Shown: positions 1 to 7,383, numbered from the stretch's first letter. The stretch is DNA of 50,610 bases from Acidilobaceae archaeon (GCA_027080775.1 JALWPV010000061.1:1-50610); one strand, 5' to 3'. Notes: generated by a model not told the origin, from the letters alone. Translations and numbers: made by a program.

Positions 1-3
1 CAG

Positions 4-23
4 CCCACCCGGCAGCGGGTGGG
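4..23. other. Perfect 8-bp hairpin before ssb
   Basis: Arms CCCACCCG (4-11) and CGGGTGGG (16-23) enclose a GCAG loop. The hairpin ends 15 nt before the SSB start codon. It could be a transcript-end signal of a gene left of the window or a structured 5' leader of ssb. It has no U-rich tail of the kind expected for an archaeal terminator, so its role is open. Confidence 0.4.
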
Positions 24-38
24 TAGTGGCGGAAGAGA

Positions 39-488
39 GTGGAAGAGTTGGACGGAGAGGAGAGGAAGGTCTCCCAGCTCCGTGAGGGCGAGGACGACGT
101 AACCGTTCGCGTGCGCGTTCTAAGCGTCGGGGAGACTAAGACCGTGCAGACCCGCAAGGGGCCTCGGACCCTAAGCGAGGCCGTAGTCGGAGACGAGACC
201 GGTAGGGTGAGGCTCACCCTCTGGGGCAAGCACGCTGGCACGCTCGAGGAGGGAGAGGCGGTCGAGATACGCGGCGCCTGGACCACCAGCTACCGCGGCG
301 AGGTCCAGCTGAACGTGGGCTACCGCGGCGAGATAGAGAGGATAGAGGACGACAGCGTCCCCCAGCCCGAGGAGGTCCCAGAGGAGAGGCCCAAAGCCTC
401 GGAGAGGCCGAGGCCCCGCAGGGGAGGCTATGGAGGCTACAGCCGCCGCAGCTACGGCGGCTACAGGGGGCGCAGCTCCTACAGGTAG
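39..488 (+). CDS. ssb: Single-stranded DNA-binding protein, OB fold
   Basis: Binds and protects single-stranded DNA during replication, recombination and repair. The 149-residue product has one OB fold (about residues 9-105), with the TVRVRVLSV strand, the DETGRVRLTLWG core and a GEAVEIRGAW turn. A glutamate/proline linker and an Arg-Gly-Tyr-rich tail (about 120-149) follow. This single-OB layout with a disordered tail matches the crenarchaeal SSB family, whose Sulfolobus member is about 148 residues. The start is GTG at 39. A second GTG at 26 lies in another frame. It converges with the thioredoxin-fold gene across a 393-bp spacer. Confidence 0.88.
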   Translation: MEELDGEERKVSQLREGEDDVTVRVRVLSVGETKTVQTRKGPRTLSEAVVGDETGRVRLTLWGKHAGTLEEGEAVEIRGAWTTSYRGEVQLNVGYRGEIERIEDDSVPQPEEVPEERPKASERPRPRRGGYGGYSRRSYGGYRGRSSYR

Positions 489-539
489 CCCCGAGCCCCC
501 CGTCTGGCCTGCGGGGTAGCCTCCGAGGAGCAACTCTAA

Positions 540-607
540 AACCAATATCATTTTATTTAAATTTTTGTTTAATAGTTTATTCTTACTATGATTAATTATC
601 GTTTAAT
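540..607. promoter_or_regulatory. AT-rich tract, possible promoter or termination zone
   Basis: About 68 nt of almost pure A/T in a GC-rich segment, with TTTATTTAAATTTTTG-like runs. It lies 50 nt past the ssb stop. T-runs on the plus strand suit transcription termination of ssb. TATA-like words (TTTATTTAAA, TTTAATAG) would also suit a plus-strand promoter for the structured segment that starts near 611. The sequence does not decide between these. Confidence 0.4.
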
Positions 608-610
608 CTT

Positions 611-868
611 TCCGAGTCCATTATTGCCGGGCCCAGGGGGACTAAGGCGACTTCAACCCTAGACACGGTGGATAACGCCTTTTCTTCAGGGGGATCCCGG
701 AGCGTGCCGTGGTTCGAGACTACACCTTGAGCGCATCGGGGCGGGTCGTGGAGGACCACTTCTTCACCCCTCCTCCGTGGACCGGGCAGGGGCTGCTTCA
801 TCCCCGCCCGCGCTGGAGGGGCGTATGGCTGGCGGGGTATAGTGTCTTGACGCCCCCTGGACCCGGAG
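611..868 (+). ncRNA. Candidate structured RNA (unassigned)
   Basis: Gene-free segment between convergent genes with nested complementarity. Bases 611-620 pair with 858-867 at 9 of 10 positions and 635-640 pair with 853-858, closing a domain of about 258 nt. Inside are AAGGCG (near 643-648) with CGCCTT (near 676-681), a hairpin from GGTC/GACC and GGAGGA/TCCTCC (744-783), and a hairpin GGGC-A-GGGG/CCCC-GCCC (about 784-809). The plus strand is chosen only because the AT-rich tract lies just upstream on that side. The conserved GAGGAAAGTC of RNase P RNA and the GGAA-loop core of SRP RNA were looked for on both strands and not found. Confidence 0.33.
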
Positions 869-881
869 GGCCCGGGGGATG

Positions 882-1994
882 TTACGTCTTGCCTGCTGAG
901 AGGACCGTGTTGGCCCAGTTAACCAGGTCTGAGGCGCTCATCTCACCGGCCCTATAGGCTGGCGTGCGGCCGTTGCCGGGGAATACTATGATGCTCGGCG
1001 TCGGCAGCCCCTGGCCGGTGGCGCCTGCCTCCTTCATGACTGTGAATATCACGTTGCCCACGGCCGGGTTTGAGAGGCCTGTGTCGCCGCTGAATACTAT
1101 GGCGTAGACTGGGGCCTTGATCTCGGGGGCGGCCTTCAGGAGGTTGGGCCAGAACCTCTGGCAGTGGGGGCAGTACTTGTTGAGTATGACCACCATGGCG
1201 GGGCCCTTGGTGGCGTTCTCGACTGCCGAGGCCTCGACTGGCCTGGGGAGGCCGTTGCCGAGCCTGTAGAAGCCGTCGGCGCAGAGCCTCAGGTCGCTCG
1301 AGACGAGGGGGGCGCAGAAGCTCCCCTGCGAGGGCGCCTTTACGAGGAGGGCGCCGCCGCCGGGCTCGTACTTGGAGAGCTCTAGGCGTATGCTTATCCT
1401 GCTCGTCTGGTTGCCATTAATCAGGAACGCCGTGGAGTTGAGTTCCAGCATGACGCCGTTGGAGGCGTTGTAGACGCCCCTATACTCTATCCTGTACCCG
1501 GGCCCGTTGAAGCTCGACTCGTACACGTAGGCCCCCCAGCCCCGGGGGCCCCAGGCGACCCTGCCGGCGAGGTGGAGGTCCAGGCAGACCCCGCCCAGGG
1601 GAGTCAGGGTGGGGGCCACCAGGCTCCCCCGGCCTAGGGCCGCGGGTGGGAGGTCGAGGAAGCCGTAGGGTATGCTCCCCGTCCCGGTCTTGTTGCCACT
1701 CGTCAGATTGGCTGAGAGGAGGTAGTCGCTCGCGAACCTGGCCACCATTATCGACTCCGTGTAGGAGGCGCTCGTCGCGTTCCTGCCGGGGCTCTCTATC
1801 CTCCAGGATATGTTGTAGGTCAGGGTCGCACCGCTCCGGAGCCCAAGCCTCAACAACTCCCCGCCCGGGGCGGTGGTCGTCAGGTTCGCCTGCCCGCCCG
1901 CTCCCGGGCCGTGGAGGCGTAGGGCGTAGAAAGCAGCGACGCCCACGGCGGCCACCAGCACTACTACCACGGCTGCTAGTAGGGCTCTACCCAA
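882..1994 (-). CDS. Membrane-anchored extracytoplasmic thioredoxin-fold protein
   Basis: A 370-residue protein with one N-terminal membrane anchor (about 4-25), a long novel-looking outer domain (about 35-250) carrying many N-x-S/T sequons, and a C-terminal thioredoxin-like domain (about 262-368). The redox motif is CPHC at Cys275/Cys278, followed by a cis-proline-type TPS loop near 332-334. The CPHC motif and outward topology suggest a DsbA-like disulfide oxidoreductase outside the cell. The outer domain also has four single cysteines (137, 227, 238 and others). The start is TTG at 1994; a CTTAATAG box at 2035-2042 on the minus strand is a likely TATA element. Substrate unknown. Confidence 0.75.
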   Translation of the reverse strand: MGRALLAAVVVVLVAAVGVAAFYALRLHGPGAGGQANLTTTAPGGELLRLGLRSGATLTYNISWRIESPGRNATSASYTESIMVARFASDYLLSANLTSGNKTGTGSIPYGFLDLPPAALGRGSLVAPTLTPLGGVCLDLHLAGRVAWGPRGWGAYVYESSFNGPGYRIEYRGVYNASNGVMLELNSTAFLINGNQTSRISIRLELSKYEPGGGALLVKAPSQGSFCAPLVSSDLRLCADGFYRLGNGLPRPVEASAVENATKGPAMVVILNKYCPHCQRFWPNLLKAAPEIKAPVYAIVFSGDTGLSNPAVGNVIFTVMKEAGATGQGLPTPSIIVFPGNGRTPAYRAGEMSASDLVNWANTVLSAGKT

Positions 1995-2042
1995 GCCCGC
2001 GCACCTACCCTGAGCGGGGCCGCCGCGGGCCGCGCTATTAAG

Positions 2043-3071
2043 CTAGCCTTTGAGGAGCCTCGAGGCTATGAAGTCGAGGAGCACCTCCCTAGCGCCCTCC
2101 CCTATGTCGAGGGCCCTCGAGTCCCTCGAGAGCCTCTCCGTGAGGCTCCACCGGGCCAGGCCCCTGCCGCCCATGAGCTGCGTGGCCACCCACGAGGCCC
2201 TCTGGGCGAGCCTGGCCCCCAGCACCTTAGCCATGGCTGCTCTCAGGGGATCCACGCGGCACCCCTCAGCGGCGCTGGCTGCCTCCCTAATCAGGGCCTC
2301 GAGGGCGCTGGCCTCGGCGGCGATCTCGGCTACCATCCACCTGGGCCCCTGGTACTCGCCCAGCGGCTTCCCGAAGACCCTGTGGCTCCTCATCCTCTCG
2401 AGGGCGGCCTCCAGGGCGCCCTCAACTATGCCCAGGGCGATGGCGGCGTAGCCGAGCCTGCCTACGTTAATAGCCTCGAGCGCCTCCCTCAGCCCCCTCC
2501 CAGGCGTGCCAGCCTCCACGGCCTCGGCGCCCCTATACTCGACCCTCGCAACCCCGGCTCCGCGGAGGGTTGTGAGGTCCATCGGCTCCACGCTGACTGC
2601 GCCGCTCCTCTCCGCGAGGTAAAGCGTCGGCCCCTCGGGCCCGCGGGCAAGCACCAGGAAGTACCTAGCGTACAGGGCGTTGCTAGTGAACACCTTCACA
2701 CCGGTAACCCTGTACCCGCCCCCGCTCGCCTCGGCCCGCGTCTCCAGGTTGCCAAGCACATCAGTCCCGCCACCCGGCTCCGTTATACTCACGGCAACGA
2801 TCCCCGGCTCCCCCACGAGGCGGCCCACCCTACACCAGGCGGTCCCATGGATGAGTATCACGTGGCCCACAGCGGGGGACGAGCGGCTGGCGAGCCTCAC
2901 AGCCTCCATGAGGGAGGGCAGCTCCCCAAGGCGGAACGCCCCCTCCTCCTCCAGCCTCGAGAGGAGCCCCTCGGGGACCCTGTTGTCCCTATCAATGGCC
3001 TCAGCCACCCCAGGCAGCTCCCCAAGGAGGAGATCCCTAAGCCCCCCCGGGATCGAGCCGAGAGAAGCCAT
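2043..3071 (-). CDS. Acyl-CoA dehydrogenase family protein
   Basis: FAD-dependent acyl-CoA dehydrogenase fold, 342 residues, somewhat short for the family (about 380). The middle beta domain has the SITEPGGGTD FAD/substrate loop. The C-terminal helical domain has RVFGKPLGEYQG and QLMGGRGL. A glutamate in IGEGAREV sits where the catalytic base (YEGT in MCAD) is expected. The N-terminal helical domain is reduced. It could serve fatty- or branched-acid oxidation with the thiolase at 4921-6105. I chose the ATG at 3071. The open frame continues upstream, but that extension runs antisense through tRNA-Leu and is not protein-like. GTG at 3077 is an alternative start. Confidence 0.85.
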   Translation of the reverse strand: MASLGSIPGGLRDLLLGELPGVAEAIDRDNRVPEGLLSRLEEEGAFRLGELPSLMEAVRLASRSSPAVGHVILIHGTAWCRVGRLVGEPGIVAVSITEPGGGTDVLGNLETRAEASGGGYRVTGVKVFTSNALYARYFLVLARGPEGPTLYLAERSGAVSVEPMDLTTLRGAGVARVEYRGAEAVEAGTPGRGLREALEAINVGRLGYAAIALGIVEGALEAALERMRSHRVFGKPLGEYQGPRWMVAEIAAEASALEALIREAASAAEGCRVDPLRAAMAKVLGARLAQRASWVATQLMGGRGLARWSLTERLSRDSRALDIGEGAREVLLDFIASRLLKG

Positions 3072-3109
3072 GACCACACACCACCCGCAAGGATGAGGCC
3101 AGGCGCTAC

Positions 3110-3117
3110 CATTAAAC
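3110..3117 (+). promoter_or_regulatory. TATA-like box of tRNA-Leu
   Basis: CATTAAAC about 33 nt before the mature 5' end of the tRNA, the usual spacing for an archaeal TATA box serving a tRNA gene. It lies between the divergent acyl-CoA dehydrogenase start and the tRNA. Confidence 0.45.
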
Positions 3118-3146
3118 CCTCGCCCAGCGCCGGGTATAGGCAGGGC

Positions 3147-3234
3147 GCGGGGGTGCCCGAGCCCGGCCAAAGGGGGCGGGCTCAAGACCCGTTGGCGTAG
3201 GCCTGCGTGGGTTCGAATCCCACCCCCCGCACCA
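3147..3234 (+). tRNA. tRNA-Leu, anticodon CAA
   Basis: Class II tRNA with acceptor arms GCGGGGG and CCCCCGC, an anticodon loop CTCAAGA giving anticodon CAA at 3183-3185 (reads UUG), a long variable arm and a T-arm GTGGG-TTCGAAT-CCCAC. The 3' CCA is encoded at 3232-3234. No intron is seen in the anticodon loop. Two compositionally odd genes lie directly 3' of it, a common position for integrated elements. Confidence 0.95.
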
Positions 3235-3308
3235 CATAGCCTGTCCCCTAGTTGCCGAAACCGCGTGTAGAAGGCTGTGTGAAACCTGTTGGTAAATAGC
3301 GTGATAGC

Positions 3309-4034
3309 TTGTTTCACTCCACCCCACGCCTATGCAGGGTGGCGCCCCCCGTGGGAGATGCGGCTAGCTCATCCCCGAGGATATTGGTGGATAAGCTCGC
3401 GTTAACTGGTAGAGACCTAAACCTGGCGGCCCAGATTCCCCGAGGGATTAACAGTATAGCAGGGGCCACATTCAAGCATGCATTCCTGAACTCGGCTATC
3501 GAGAGGCTGGCTCACGCCATGCTGAACAAGCTGTCATCAATTATTAGTAATGCAGGCGGCAAAATTTACTCTAAATACTCCTACACGGCGGAAGACGAGA
3601 AGGCTGTAGCCGTCTTGAAATACTCGGCTCCTTGGGGCACTCCGGCTTATCGAGTGGTGGTAGTGGTTGGCAGTGCATTATCGAAAAGGGGGCTCCGCGG
3701 ATGGGTCAGGATGCATTCCTATATCATGTATTACCTAGTGGTGCCCGAAGCCATGCATAGTAGGCTAGACTTCATAAAGCCACGTATAAAAAGAGCGGTG
3801 CCAGCCAATGGCGTGGTGGCAGCGGCTACCTACCCAGCCGAGGCGGGAGTGCATAAGCCAGAGACGCTGAAGTGTTATGGCGCTTCCGGCGTCCTTAGGG
3901 AGTACAGGAGCAGGTACATAGTTTTCATACCGCCCATAATAGCTTGGCGCTTCTCGAGGTGGATACACTTCGATCCCCATTATACCTATGAGCTAGAGGG
4001 GTGCCGGAGCATTGAAGAAGCGGTCGCCCAGTGA
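3309..4034 (+). CDS. Hypothetical protein, AT-richer than its neighbours
   Basis: 241 residues if started at TTG 3309; TTG or GTG near 3384-3390 (before DKLALTGRD) are shorter options preceded by a GAGGAT-like ribosome site. I do not recognise a family. The mid-part has a run of hydrophobic beta strands (YRVVVVVGSAL, YIMYYLVVPEA) and the C-terminal part is tyrosine/tryptophan-rich. No signal peptide. Base composition and codon choice (more A/T third positions) differ from the surrounding genes. It overlaps the next gene by 23 nt, so the two are probably co-translated. Placed immediately after tRNA-Leu, it may belong to an integrated or degraded mobile element. Confidence 0.6.
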   Translation: MFHSTPRLCRVAPPVGDAASSSPRILVDKLALTGRDLNLAAQIPRGINSIAGATFKHAFLNSAIERLAHAMLNKLSSIISNAGGKIYSKYSYTAEDEKAVAVLKYSAPWGTPAYRVVVVVGSALSKRGLRGWVRMHSYIMYYLVVPEAMHSRLDFIKPRIKRAVPANGVVAAATYPAEAGVHKPETLKCYGASGVLREYRSRYIVFIPPIIAWRFSRWIHFDPHYTYELEGCRSIEEAVAQ

Positions 4035-4884
4035 TATTAGGGAGATCAGAGAGCGCCGGGATAGAATAGTGTATCCCCCATTTCAGGGGTCATCCCTTAC
4101 TCTTTTAATGAAAGCTGGCAGGGAAGGCAGGCTGGAGCTAGTGGAGCCATTGTCGCCTTTCCTCAATGCCGTTAGTGATATATCAATCACTAGAGACGGG
4201 CTCACTCTGAGATTGGTAATAGCGCCTCTACCAGCATCTTGGGGCGACCAGGTTTTCCGGGATTGGAGAGGGGTCGTTGCGAGGGCCGTGGAGCAGGTGG
4301 GCGCCTTAGGGGCGTTGACTCATATGGAGGTAGAGCCGGGGGAGGCAATCATTTATCGGGTCGAGGTGGAGAACCCCCTAGTAAATATGGATAAAGCTGC
4401 TGTGGCAATCTCTAGAATTAGGGGGGTGACTGGCCTAGAGCCTATTGAGAGTCCAGAGGCTGCGCGGGTACTACTCGAAACCGTCGAGGGCTCTAGGGGC
4501 TCTCCTAGGAACTCAATGCTGCATGAGGCACTAGCTGGTATTGCGTCCCTAGCACTAATAGGTCTTGCGGACTCGAAAAAGGAAGCGTTGTGCCCGCCCG
4601 GGCACTTCACGCTATCAATTCTAGAGGAGGCCCTAGATGCCCCCAAGGCCACGGTCTATAGGCTCCTCCAAGATCTCGTTAGGTTAAAGTATGTGGTTCA
4701 AGTGAAGCGGGGAGCATGCAGGGGGTACGCATTGAATGTTAAGTATGAGCCCGTCCTAGGCGATCTTATGTTAGTAGCCGTAGAGGCTGGGCCTGAGGTG
4801 GTCAGTGCCGTTCTCCAAGCTGTCTGGCCCTATGGTAAAGAGGATAGCGTTTTGAAGCGTCGGGGGGTGCACCGACTGGTCTAA
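4012..4884 (+). CDS. Hypothetical protein with C-terminal winged-helix motif
   Basis: 290 residues from TTG 4012. The N-terminal 190 residues match nothing I recognise. The segment at about 195-245 (FTLSILEEALDAPKATVYRL, then LVRLKYVVQV) reads as a winged helix-turn-helix, so DNA binding is likely. It overlaps the upstream gene by 23 nt and shares its AT-richer composition. A regulator or accessory protein of an integrated element is possible, but no integrase, replication or capsid gene is nearby. Function is not assigned. Confidence 0.6.
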   Translation: MKKRSPSDIREIRERRDRIVYPPFQGSSLTLLMKAGREGRLELVEPLSPFLNAVSDISITRDGLTLRLVIAPLPASWGDQVFRDWRGVVARAVEQVGALGALTHMEVEPGEAIIYRVEVENPLVNMDKAAVAISRIRGVTGLEPIESPEAARVLLETVEGSRGSPRNSMLHEALAGIASLALIGLADSKKEALCPPGHFTLSILEEALDAPKATVYRLLQDLVRLKYVVQVKRGACRGYALNVKYEPVLGDLMLVAVEAGPEVVSAVLQAVWPYGKEDSVLKRRGVHRLV

Positions 4885-4920
4885 GTGTCGCTGCACCGCT
4901 GCGTCGATTGATGCACCGGC

Positions 4921-6105
4921 TCAGACTAGCTCTAGTGCTATGGCTGCAGCGCCGCCTAGTCCGTGGCATATCGCCGCTATGCCCCTCTTGCCGCCGTGGT
5001 GGCGTAGCACGTTTATCAGCTCGATGGTTATCCTGGTGCCGCTCATCCCGAGTGGGTGGCCTATCGCTATGGCGCCGCCGTGCACGTTTAGTTTCTCGTA
5101 GGGTACGCCGAGGAACTTGTGGAAGAGCCAGTTGTTGACTGCGAAGGCCTCGTTGTCCTCCCAGTAGTCTACGTCGTCGACGCTCCACCCGAGCTTCTTC
5201 AGGAGCTTCTTCACGGCCTCCACGGGGGCGTAGGGGAACATCCAAGTGTCAACGGCGGTGTAGGCGAAGCCCTTGATCTCCGCCAGGGGCTTCAGGCCCA
5301 GCTCCTTGACGGCTTCCTCCCCCGCCACTAGGACTGAGGCGGCCCCATCGCTCAGCTGGCTGGAGGATCCCGCTGTATGGGGGCCGTCGGGCGTGAATAC
5401 ATAGGGCAGCTTGGCCAGCTTCTCAAGGCTCGTGTCCCTCCTTATGCCTTCGTCCTGCTCCAGTAGAATCCTACCGTTCTCCTCGTAGGGCTCGACGAAG
5501 TCCTTCATCCACCCGTTATCCCAGGCCCTGGCGGCCCTCATGTGGCTCTCATAGGATATCCAGTCGAGCTCCTCCCTCGGGGCGCCGAAGTGCTTCGCCG
5601 TCATGTCGGCCTCCTCGCCCATGACCTTCCCGAGCATGACGTCCCAGAGGCCCTCGTATACCATGGCATCCTTCAGCTCCATCCTACTCGTTATGAGGTG
5701 CTTGATGCCCCACCTGGCCCTAGCGCTTATGAGGAAGGGCGCCTGGCTCATAGACTCCATGCCGCCCGCGACCACGAGCCTGTACTCGCCGGTCTTGATG
5801 TACTGTGCAGCCGTGACGATCGACGCCATGCCGCTGGCGCACACCATGTCAACGGTCATGGCGTCGGTCTCCTTGGGGATCCCGGCCATGAGGGCCGCCT
5901 GCCTGGCGGTGTCCATGCCAGTACCAGCCCTGATGGCGTGGCCCATTATGACGAAGTCAACGCTGCCGGGGTCGAGGCCCGTCCTCTCCAGGAGCTTCCT
6001 GATCGTGAACGCAGCCAGCTTGGGGGCCGGCACGTCCCTGAGGCTCCTACCGAAGCGGCCCACGGGGGTCCTCACTCCATCCACTATGAATACCCTCTCA
6101 CTCAA
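4921..6105 (-). CDS. Acetyl-CoA acetyltransferase (thiolase)
   Basis: 394 residues, the usual length of degradative/biosynthetic thiolases. The nucleophile lies in DMVCASGM (Cys89), the activating histidine in AIGHPLGMSG (His350), and the second cysteine in ICHGLGGAA (Cys380). NEAFAV is also present. These match the Cys89/His348/Cys378 layout known for Zoogloea thiolase. It condenses two acetyl-CoA or cleaves acetoacetyl-CoA, feeding the mevalonate lipid route or acyl degradation. No HMG-CoA synthase or DUF35 partner follows it, unlike many archaeal thiolases. I chose TTG at 6105 because GGGGTG sits 6 nt upstream; GTG at 6114 is possible. Confidence 0.92.
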   Translation of the reverse strand: MSERVFIVDGVRTPVGRFGRSLRDVPAPKLAAFTIRKLLERTGLDPGSVDFVIMGHAIRAGTGMDTARQAALMAGIPKETDAMTVDMVCASGMASIVTAAQYIKTGEYRLVVAGGMESMSQAPFLISARARWGIKHLITSRMELKDAMVYEGLWDVMLGKVMGEEADMTAKHFGAPREELDWISYESHMRAARAWDNGWMKDFVEPYEENGRILLEQDEGIRRDTSLEKLAKLPYVFTPDGPHTAGSSSQLSDGAASVLVAGEEAVKELGLKPLAEIKGFAYTAVDTWMFPYAPVEAVKKLLKKLGWSVDDVDYWEDNEAFAVNNWLFHKFLGVPYEKLNVHGGAIAIGHPLGMSGTRITIELINVLRHHGGKRGIAAICHGLGGAAAIALELV

Positions 6106-6173
6106 GCCCTGCACCCCACAGCCACCATAGCCGCGGGCCTGCAGGGGGAAAACAGTGCCACACCATGAGAGGG

Positions 6174-6181
6174 CTATACAC
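6174..6181 (-). promoter_or_regulatory. TATA-like box upstream of thiolase
   Basis: GTGTATAG on the minus strand, about 70 nt before the thiolase start. The half-site cluster at 6201-6267 begins about 20 nt further upstream, where an archaeal activator would bind. Confidence 0.4.
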
Positions 6182-6200
6182 ACGCGAGGAGCCGGGGCCA

Positions 6201-6267
6201 GGTTGTGTTAAGGGGCGCTTAACACAACCAGACCCATGGTTCAGGTTGAGTTATGGTAGAGTTAGGA
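6201..6267. promoter_or_regulatory. Cluster of palindromic half-sites upstream of thiolase
   Basis: A perfect inverted repeat has arms GGTTGTGTTAAG (6201-6212) and CTTAACACAACC (6218-6229) around GGGCG. The same word recurs as GGTTGAGTTA (6244-6253) and GGTAGAGTTA (6256-6265). Four related copies in 67 nt look like an operator for a dimeric regulator. No regulator gene is adjacent. Acyl-CoA-responsive TetR-family regulators of archaeal fatty-acid genes bind palindromes of this size, but the link here is inference. Confidence 0.5.
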
Positions 6268-6464
6268 TCCACCCAGTTGAACCCAGCCTAACAGCGCGCC
6301 CCGAGGCGTGCCAGGAAGGCATAGATGGCACCCAGGCCCTCAGCCCCTCAGGTGCTACCGCCTAGTGCGTGGAGCCCCGATTCTGGCGCCTGCGAGCTAT
6401 ACCAGGGGCCCCCGGCCGGCTTCCCTGCTGATGGGGTGCGATACCGCGTTATGCAAGGTATGCA

Positions 6465-6545
6465 TTAGTAATATAGTAAAATCTACACAATAAATTTAGT
6501 TTTTATATTATTAGTATTAAAATTAATAAAGGGATGTATTATTGG
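6465..6545. promoter_or_regulatory. AT-rich tract with TATA-like words
   Basis: About 80 nt of A/T-rich sequence including TTTTTATATTATTAG near 6499-6512, inside a gene-free stretch of nearly 1 kb. If the TATATTA word is a TATA box, plus-strand transcription would begin near 6530-6545, at the border of the GC-rich structured segment. The 6268-6464 stretch to its left holds no gene that I can support. Confidence 0.38.
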
Positions 6546-6548
6546 ATC

Positions 6549-7030
6549 CCTCTAGGCACTCCCCAGGGGTGCCCCCGAGCTAGCTAGCCGCCCCTCCAGG
6601 GGCATGCGTGGGCTCTCATGGTAATACTTGGATCAGCTGTCCTCCCTCCATTGGAGCGGAGGTAGTACCGACCCAAGCACGCGGGGCTGGTCGCTCCTCC
6701 CTCGAGCTTGCTGGAGGGGGTGCTGTAGGGGCCTGGGAGGCGGGCCCGTAACACCCTCATTCTATTTATTGAGAGAATGTGGGTCTTCCCTGCCCCCGTG
6801 AACCGGCAGCCAGCACCGAGGACCAGGCGGGAGTGGGGCCTTACAGCTCATCCATGCGGGGGCCCGGGAATGGGCCTGCTATCGGGTTCACGGGCTGGTC
6901 CATGCACCCGTGCACGGCCCGCTCTAGGGACCCGGCGGCCGGGCGATGGATCCTCCCGCGGCCCTGCGGGCGTTGACGCCGTGCAATCCCTGGGAGAATG
7001 CACGAGCAGCGTCACCCCAGCTTGGGGTAC
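6549..7030 (+). ncRNA. Candidate structured RNA region (unassigned)
   Basis: No coding frame looks real here, yet complementarity is dense. One nested arm at 6606-6682 combines GCGTG/CACGC, GGG/CCC, GGTA-ACT/AGTACC, CCTCC/GGAGG and CTCC/GGAG. A hairpin CCC-t-CATTCT/AGAATG-t-GGG spans 6754-6783. A perfect 10-bp helix joins 6795-6804 to 6885-6894 (CCCGTGAACC/GGTTCACGGG). Bases 6974-6985 pair with 6999-7004 and 7009-7014 around a 4-nt bulge, then ACCCC/GGGGT at 7014-7028. Strand and ends are inferred from the AT-rich tract upstream. RNase P and SRP RNA signatures were not found. It may be more than one RNA. Confidence 0.35.
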
Positions 7031-7092
7031 GGGTGTCAGCCGGGTAGTACTCCCTAGCAGCCCCTAGGAGGCCCCGGGGGCGCGTTTAGGCT

Positions 7093-7383
7093 TTGGAGGC
7101 GAGCGCCTTGTCGGCGGCCGTGGAGGGCGAGAGGACCCCCATCCAGGGGGGCTTCAGCTTCATAGTGATGGACGAGCTCGGCGTCCACGTGGCCCCCTCG
7201 CTGGGCCCTGTTGAGGATGGCAAGCTCGAGGGCCTCGTGAGGTTCCTCTACAGGGTCCTGGACGCCCTGGAGAGGGCTGGGGCGAGGAATGTGAGGCTAG
7301 AGGTAGACTGGGACGGCGGCATGGTTGTCGTGAAGAGGGGTAGGAACGTGGTTTACGGGGTCTACGCCCGCGGCGAGCACTAG
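7093..7383 (+). CDS. Small conserved-looking hypothetical protein
   Basis: 96 residues from TTG 7093, ending 4 nt inside the convergent tRNA-binding gene. It has an alternating strand/helix pattern: FSFIVMDELGVHV, a helix LVRFLYRVLDALERAG, then VRLEVDWDGGMVVVKRG and VVYGVYARG. This resembles small alpha/beta regulatory folds of the roadblock type, but I cannot assign it. No membrane segment or cysteine. Codon use agrees with neighbours, so it is probably a real cytosolic protein. Confidence 0.55.
   Translation: MEASALSAAVEGERTPIQGGFSFIVMDELGVHVAPSLGPVEDGKLEGLVRFLYRVLDALERAGARNVRLEVDWDGGMVVVKRGRNVVYGVYARGEH

Noticed and set aside
489-881. RNase P RNA or SRP RNA in this gene-free region
   Set aside because: No GAGGAAAGTC-like CR-I, no CR-V partner and no GGAA-loop/AGCAG SRP core on either strand. 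Kept only as an unassigned candidate RNA.
3072-3317. N-terminal extension of the acyl-CoA dehydrogenase frame upstream to 3317
   Set aside because: It is the antisense reading of tRNA-Leu (with the familiar GGIRTHAGLRQRV-like artefact) and has no dehydrogenase similarity.
3222-4920. att-site duplication of the tRNA-Leu 3' end flanking the odd gene pair
   Set aside because: Only a 9-nt inverted resemblance (CGGGGGGTG near 4860) was found; no direct copy of the T-arm/acceptor sequence.
5542-6168. Plus-strand open frames opposite the thiolase
   Set aside because: Antisense shadows of a well-supported thiolase; no independent features.
6777-7067. Open frames in the 6777-7067 stretch
   Set aside because: Proline/glycine/arginine-rich translation without family features; inverted repeats explain the constraint better.
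6465-7092. Replication origin (AT-rich unwinding tract plus ORB-like CTCCATTGGAG)
   Set aside because: No orc1/cdc6 or other origin-linked gene is nearby, and the ORB-like word is a single copy that is better explained as part of the nested hairpin.
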